64,000 bases of DNA, taken from positions 5,642,001 through 5,706,000 of the forward strand of contig CP053170.1 in the NCBI GenBank assembly GCA_014607495.2, in the 5' to 3' direction. Shown one piece after another: positions 58,723-64,000 of the stretch. Origin of the DNA: Carposina sasakii. Lineage: Eukaryota; Arthropoda; Insecta; Lepidoptera; Carposinidae. Made by a program: the position numbers and the translations under genes. Within the stretch, counting starts at the first letter, position 1, and each line of letters starts with the position of its first letter. Under the pieces are notes generated by a model. The model did not search any database. It was given only the letters and a program-made list of their open reading frames with translations, and was not told the origin of the DNA.

Positions 58723-58851
58723 ACATTCTGCATTAGGTCCGTCCTGTATGACAACCATCTTAGCTCCGGACTGTTCTTGAAGCTGCTTGATAGTCTTGCC
58801 GTTCTTGCCTATGATTAGTCCTACTTTCGATCCGGGCAGCATTATCTCCTC
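58723..58851 (-). CDS. Psi: PSI exon, KH2
   Basis: Encodes [20 protein letters not shown] then [20 protein letters not shown] and AEC, phase 0-0. The GKNG loop of KH2 is intact. Acceptor ATAACAG, donor GTAAGT. Confidence 0.96.
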
Positions 58852-59282
58852 CTGTTATAAAATTAACATAGCATTCAATACACTTTTAACCTCCTTTAAT
58901 TATCTATCTTATCTATGGTTAATGTTTTACATGAGCATTTATGTAATATTAAACCTCTAATAAAGCCTTTATTTTTGGTTAAGTGCAATAAAAATTTGCT
59001 GTTTGTCTTGATATCTGGCCCCTGACTTACTAATTTGCAATAGCAAAGCCGAAGCAAAGCGATAGCAAAAATTTTACAATATTCGCCTTGAAATGTCAAA
59101 GTTCCTTTGAAATTCATTTTACGTAATACATAAGCAATCAGCGATTTTTGCACAATTTTCGCTATCGGTTTGCTTTTAGGTAATAAGGGAGCTGAATTTT
59201 GTAGAGAATAAGAATGAAATTAAGTGACAAGGAGTGAATAGTCACCCTTAACGTACATAGTATAGTATAGTAGTATTTAATA

Positions 59283-59465
59283 TAGTGGACGACCGCGACT
59301 ACGCCCGCGTGGACTACAGAAAAAACAAAATGTCGAAATTATCCAGGATAATTTACTACTGTACTTTTTATCCCGGGAAAATGTTTTTATCCTGGATAAT
59401 TTGAATTTGACATTTTGTTTTTTCTGTAGTACACGCGGACGGAGTCACGGGCGCGTCCACTAGTT
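59283..59465. mobile_element. Two Helitron-like 3' ends head to head
   Basis: The left half reads as the inverse of a Helitron-like 3' end and the right half as a forward one. CTAG-type termini are therefore outermost and the shared AAAACAAAATGTCGAAATTATC regions face each other, forming a 180-bp palindrome. Confidence 0.55.
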
Positions 59466-59474
59466 TTTATTATA

Positions 59475-59853
59475 CAGGATGATTTTTGGTCGTCAACGTT
59501 CCCGAAAACTACGGAATCTCCTCATCATCACGATCATTTTTCTCCATGGAAGAATACCTGGGAAGTGTCTGGTTTCCAAAATATTAGGGTCCAAGTTGAG
59601 TAAATAGACTGCGTTTTTCTGCATAAATGCACATGGACGCGCGTAGCAGGATTTTTTTCACGAAAAATAATTAATATCTGTCTATAAAAAAACTAACATA
59701 AACACTAGACACTATAAATTTCGCACGATCAAGGAATTTAAAAAAAAATGATTTATTTTATTTTTTTTCCCAGCATTTTTTTGCCATAAACTTACTTTAT
59801 TTGATGTATAGAGTACATACCCTTCGTTAATGGTGGCCACAAAAAGCACCCTG
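59475..59853 (-). repeat. MITE family A, copy 4
   Basis: CAGGATGATTTTTGGTCGTC to AAAAAGCACCCTG between TA flanks, in inverse orientation. Confidence 0.8.
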
Positions 59854-59891
59854 TATGTATAGATTTCAGTGCAAAATATACAACCATTATA

Positions 59892-60258
59892 CAGAATGTT
59901 TTTTCCTTGGCACCCTTAACGAAGAGTACTTACTGTATATACATCAAATAAAGTAAGTTTATGCAAAAAAAAATGCAGGGAAACAAAGTAATAAAAAAAA
60001 AACTTAATCGGGCGAAATGTATAGTGTCCAGTGTTTATGCTAGTTTTTTCATAGACAGATATTAATTATTTCTCGTGAAAAAATCTTGCTACGCGCGTCT
60101 ATGTGCATTTATGCAGAAATACGCAGTCTATTTACTCAACTTTGGACCCTAATATCTTGGGAACCAGACACTTCTCAGGTATGCTTTCGTGGAGAAAAAT
60201 GATCGTGATGATGAGGAGTCCGTAGTTTTCGGGAACGTTGACGACCAAAAAATACCTG
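59892..60258 (+). repeat. MITE family A, copy 5
   Basis: CAGAATGTTTTTTCCTTGGC to GACCAAAAAATACCTG. It lies 38 bases from copy 4 in the opposite orientation, so the pair forms a large inverted repeat. Confidence 0.8.
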
Positions 60259-60373
60259 TATAAGAAGTCACGTCAGATAACGTTAACTGGTAGAGAATGC
60301 CATGTAGTAGCATTACATTCACCTATGTAGATACAATATTTTTAGTGTACAGTAATTTTCTATCTTTACTTAC

Positions 60374-60518
60374 AGCGGTATTTAGCCCACCACCACCGCC
60401 GCCGCCGCCGCCGCCGCGCGGCATCGGAGGCATGGGTCCTCCGTTGTTGCCCATTGGCATATCGTGTCCGGGCGCGTTCTCTCTACCCCTGTGATTCACT
60501 ATCTGGTTTACAAGGTCC
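60374..60518 (-). CDS. Psi: PSI exon, end of KH1 and Gly-rich linker
   Basis: DLVNQIVNHRGRENAPGHDM ends KH1, followed by PMGNNGGPMPPMPRG, a polyglycine run and LNTA. Phase 2-0. Acceptor GCAACAG, donor GTAAGT. Confidence 0.95.
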
Positions 60519-60899
60519 CTGTTGCAACAGATTTAGCATTTTATTAATAAAATGTTAACTCAGTTAAGCTCCATTAAACGGACAGATTAAAAAGTATTGC
60601 ATTGGTTTGGGGAAAAAATATTAAATTTTTAGGTCGTTTGTGGTCTTGTACGCCAGGATAGAATATAAAGGAATACTTTTCTGGGGGAAGGCATAAAAGG
60701 TAGATTTAACGATCAAAATATAACTGATAGTAGAGCAATGAGGCTTTCCAATATAAACAACTAAACCAAAGCACATGAAGTAATATTAATAATCATTTAT
60801 GCAAAAATTAAATAATTATGATCTCTGCCTAACCCTCCGGGAAAGAGATTACGAAATAAGCCCTTCTTAGTACATTGAAACTACAAAACAATAACTTAC

Positions 60900-61038
60900 T
60901 TAGCTTTCTGTATAGCTTCTCGTGAACCTGTAAGAGTACACAGTCGGTCCGGCTGGCCACCCGAGTCTGGCGCCATTTGTATTTTGCATCCCGACTCAGC
61001 TTGTAGACGTGTTATTTGTTCACCGCCGCGACCAATAA
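60900..61038 (-). CDS. Psi: PSI exon, KH1 core
   Basis: [20 protein letters not shown] then [20 protein letters not shown] and AIQKA. Contains the GRGG loop. Phase 1-2, acceptor CTAATAG, donor GTAAGT. Confidence 0.96.
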
Positions 61039-61117
61039 CTATTAGGAATTTTATCTTTTAGTAGATTAGCACAGTATTTGTATAAGATACACATAAATAG
61101 TAATGTTGCTTAGGGCT

Positions 61118-61232
61118 GATTTTCCAAACGTCAGAGAATAATGTTGATGCTGTCTCTATCATGATCAAGTTTTAGAGAAAGACAGCATCAACTTTATTCT
61201 TTAGATAGGCTATCTATGAAAAAATCTGCCCT
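61118..61232. repeat. Relic MITE related to 9090-9205
   Basis: GGGCTGATTTTCC at the left and GAAAAAATCTGCCCTTA at the right, with the shared TGATCAAGTTTTAGAGAAA core. Confidence 0.55.
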
Positions 61233-61897
61233 TAAAATAATAGAATGCAATGGTGGTCTACAAAATACCCCTGGGGGCCAATGCTCGAAAAGTCTCAAGT
61301 TGGAACGAAGCCAAAACGGAACCGTTGTAGACGCTCAGAACAAAGTAATAATTACTTTACTGTAACGTTATTAGACACATTTCAGCACGGGACAGATATG
61401 TGTTTTTATTCTGTCATACTTGCGACATACAAGCGGTAAGTATATATTGCTTCGCACCGCATTTCGTTATCGGTCCGTTAGTGGTTGCGTTTCGGCTCAA
61501 TAATTTTCAAGAATTGCCCCCTAGATCTAGGAGAAATTTTGTTTATTTACTAAACTGATATGCCAGAAAGAAAGGTGAAGACATATGTGAAGATCTGTGG
61601 ACTAAGGTGATGTAAGGTAAATGACATGAAGATGCTAAGTAGAAAGAAGTTGGTCCTAGAGTCACAAGAAATTGTGAAGTTTCCCTACCATACAACAAAA
61701 TCTTATCTTAATGAAGATAAGCTTAACTATGTTACAACCATTAAATTGTATTAGGTACTTAATGTATTTCTATTATCAGTACTAGTAACAAATAATTTTG
61801 ATATAAGCTAAACTACAAGACATTAACTAGAAACCATTAATTGTATTACTTAATTTTTTCTACAATCAGGACCATTAACAAATAATAATAGTAAGTT

Positions 61898-62092
61898 ATA
61901 GTGGACGACCGTGACTCCGTCCGCGCGAACTGCAGAAAAAATAAAATGTCGATATTATCTGGGATAAAAACATTTTCCCAGGATAAAAAGTAGCCTATGT
62001 TAAGTGGGACCTTCCATAATATATTCCTGAAAAATGCATCGAAATAGGTTTAGCCATTTCGGAGATTAGCATGCACAAACATCGATCCTTTA
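61898..62092 (-). mobile_element. Helitron-like 3' end, degenerate
   Basis: The AGTGGACGACCGTGACTCCG region and the GGGATAAAAACATTTTCCCA hairpin are shared with the copy at 15111. The terminal CTAG has been lost. Confidence 0.45.
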
Positions 62093-62389
62093 CAATTTCA
62101 TTATATGTATATAGAATAGATGTCTCTGACTATATTTTGATCATAGCAGCCAACCTCAATGGAGATTAGCCAGGTGCTCGGGAGATATTATAGCATACAA
62201 GTGTGTCTGCAAACACAGATGCACTCTCTATTCTATCACTCTCATATTCCGATGGCATGGAAAGACAATACAACCGGAGAGAGATCAGGTGCAGGACTTC
62301 TTTCTTTTTAGTTTCAAAAGAAACCATATTGCACAGACTATATAAATTATACAATAAGGACTGGAAGATGATGAACAAATATCACTTAC

Positions 62390-62580
62390 TCAGTCCAACC
62401 ATCTTGTCAGGTACCCTGATGAACTCGTTAAGGCTCTGGTCCGGAGGCATGTTCATGTTGTTCTGTTGCTGGGGGGGTCTGGAGGGGGGTCCGGAAGGGG
62501 GTCCAGAAGGAGGGCCCCCAGCCGAGTTGGCGAGACGTGCAGCCACCGCCGCCGCTGCCGCCGCCGCCGCCGCTGTAGCA
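62390..62580 (-). CDS. Psi: PSI exon, Ala-rich linker and start of KH1
   Basis: A polyalanine run, VAARLANSAGGPPSGPPSGP, then NNMNMPPDQSLNEFIRVPDK and MVGL. FIRVPDKMVGL opens KH1. Acceptor CATCAG, donor GTAAGT, phase 2-1. Confidence 0.95.
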
Positions 62581-63785
62581 CTGATGACCAGGTTTAGATA
62601 CTAATGTGTTGTTTGCTCTCTTGGGTAGATAGGGATTGCCTCGGAAAAATATCAATTTTTAAAACCGATTCGAAAAGTAAGCTGATTATTCACTACTAAC
62701 ATTTTTTAAGCCAATTCAAATTGTAAGTAAAGTTTTTCACTATTAACCATGTTTGTAGCTGGCTGAATTTCTTAGCATGGCAACATCAGTTCAACACCTA
62801 GTGCCAAAACCTAAGTGTTGGTGGCACCTTTAGAGAACCAAAGAAACACAAATACAAAGTTGGTGGCAGTGAATGTGTTCTCTAAATATTTTTTTCTCAT
62901 TTGCACTTAAAGTATAAAAATAAATAGATTTTATGACAAACAAGAACTACATCTTCTTAATAATTAAATGGTAGACATGATTTAGATACTAATCATGGAG
63001 AAGAAATAAAAGAGTAGCAGCAGCTAAGTATATTTTCATAAATAGTGTGCCGTGTAGTGGGGGTGAAGTATGGGACGAGGGGAGCATTGAACACTATAGC
63101 CCTGCCCGTTTACATAGAAACCACCTTGTAGTGACTAGTCAAACTATTTGCTCATTATCAATATGGTTCAAGATTGTATTATTAGTGCAATTACTCATCG
63201 CTAGATAGCAATATTATACTATGTTTTAGTAAAAAAGTACCCTGATAAAAGTGCTAGTCTTTGTAATTATAATATGGTTAGATTTCGGAGCACAAGTGTG
63301 TAGTTACAGCTACTGCATTGGTGCTGAAGCTCCGCCCCTATCATGACATCATGGCCTCACGATTGCCACACAACTCACTTCATAGTCCCACCTCCCTTTT
63401 TATACCTTCTTAATACTAATACATTATTTAATTAATTTTGGCATAAAATTTGCTCACCTGAACCTTTTTCTGTCTCCCTATTCTTTTTATTGTTCAGAAT
63501 GAGTCATTTGCTAGAGGAAGAAAGATAACAGGAATGCATAGCTTGAGGATTTTAGCACATGCTATATAGTGTTCTCACTTCAGCATATTAAGTTTTTGTA
63601 CAATTGTTATTACCTAAAACCACTGACAAAAACTGCCCTACTCTCAAGCCTAAACCATAAATTATGTTATGTAGCTTATCACATGCTATAGCTTCACTTA
63701 GAACCTAGCGACTAGTGTTTACTTAAAGAGGTGGATATATTGTGATACTTGCTTCCATTAAAATAAATTATTTAGTCATAATTAC
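62581..63785 (-). other. PSI intron
   Basis: About 1.2 kb of AT-rich sequence with no repeat shared with the rest of the window and no exon recognised. Confidence 0.5.
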
Positions 63786-63898
63786 CTCATTGATTGTTGT
63801 TGATAGGGATCTAGAGATGCTAATTTCTTTGCACTTGGTTCAGGTCCCTCTTCCAAAGATCGCTTTCCACTACCACCTCCTTCCAATTTAGCAGCAAT
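63786..63898 (-). CDS. Psi: PSI exon near the N-terminus
   Basis: IAAKLEGGGSGKRSLEEGPE then PSAKKLASLDPYQQQSM. IAAK followed by a basic KR...KK region is typical of the N-terminus of FUBP/PSI proteins and could hold the nuclear signal. It ends in phase 2 and joins the Ala-rich exon. A GTAATT at 63987-63982 (minus strand) may be the donor of the preceding exon, but I could not fix its frame. Confidence 0.9.
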
Positions 63899-64000
63899 CT
63901 GCAATGTTTTCAAAGAAAGACAAGAAACAAGATGTCAGTTTATGCAAAACAAAAATGTAACAATCTCATAATCGCTTGAATAATTACCACGATTATCGAC

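Larger units (their letters stand above)
46962..63898 (-). other. Psi: PSI/FUBP-type KH-domain gene (gene span, 5' end outside)
   Basis: Fourteen exons on the minus strand, all in compatible phase, give about 685 residues up to a TAG at 46962-46964. The order is an IAAKLE-containing N-terminus, an Ala-run linker, four KH domains with GxxG loops GRGG, GKNG, GRGG and GRGG, Gly-rich spacers, and two C-terminal motifs (LDYSSQWIDYYRSLG, ADYSAQWAEYYRSIG). The paired C-terminal motifs are the A/B motifs through which Drosophila PSI binds U1-70K, which separates PSI from generic FUBP proteins. PSI binds RNA in the nucleus and controls alternative splicing, and in silkworm it acts on doublesex splicing. 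Drosophila PSI is of similar size with the same architecture. Confidence 0.92.

Noticed and set aside
62203..62604. Plus-strand frame with Gly/Pro and Ala runs
   Set aside because: Antisense of the PSI Ala-rich exon, which has correct splice sites and phase on the minus strand.

Overview
The window looks like nuclear DNA of a moth or butterfly (Lepidoptera). It is AT-rich and intron-rich, and packed with small inverted-repeat transposons, RTE-type and Jockey-type LINE fragments and Helitron-like ends. The two genes I recognise are insect genes: a TRPV channel closest to Nanchung, and the KH-domain splicing regulator PSI. These assignments rest on reading the protein sequence and on splice-phase continuity; no database search was run.

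Layout. (1) 628-4238, plus strand: the 3' exon (about 1,200 codons) of a gene I do not recognise. It is probably a nuclear protein, with a cysteine-rich patch, a SUMO-interaction-like motif and acidic/serine tracts. (2) 4457-8310: a small inverted-repeat element split by a 2.7-kb mariner-type transposon whose terminal repeats are about 486 bp long and almost identical, plus a second, uninterrupted copy of the host element. (3) 9777-39815, plus strand: a TRPV channel gene, nanchung-like. Fifteen core exons (to 20947) give ankyrin repeats, six membrane segments, a pore loop and the proximal C-terminus. A chain of phase-compatible downstream exons suggests a very long C-terminal tail that includes a Met-Gly-Gln repeat exon. 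The introns are full of mobile elements: LINE fragments, palindromic MITEs, a pogo-like relic nested in a MITE, and hAT-like elements. (4) 40550-46961: AT-rich DNA with few repeats between the two convergent genes, plausibly a long 3' UTR of the next gene. (5) 46962-63898, minus strand: 14 exons of the PSI/FUBP-type gene, all joined in consistent phase: four KH domains, glycine-rich linkers and two C-terminal tyrosine-containing A/B motifs. The 5' end lies beyond the right edge.

The two main genes are tail to tail. From family knowledge, Nanchung works with Inactive as a mechanosensory channel in chordotonal neurons. PSI binds RNA and U1 snRNP to control splicing, and in silkworm it affects doublesex splicing. 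Nothing in the sequence suggests a shared function for the two. The most unusual items are the nested transposons, two near-perfect hairpins in nanchung introns, and the extended nanchung tail. I see no CRISPR array, rRNA, intact tRNA or prokaryotic system.
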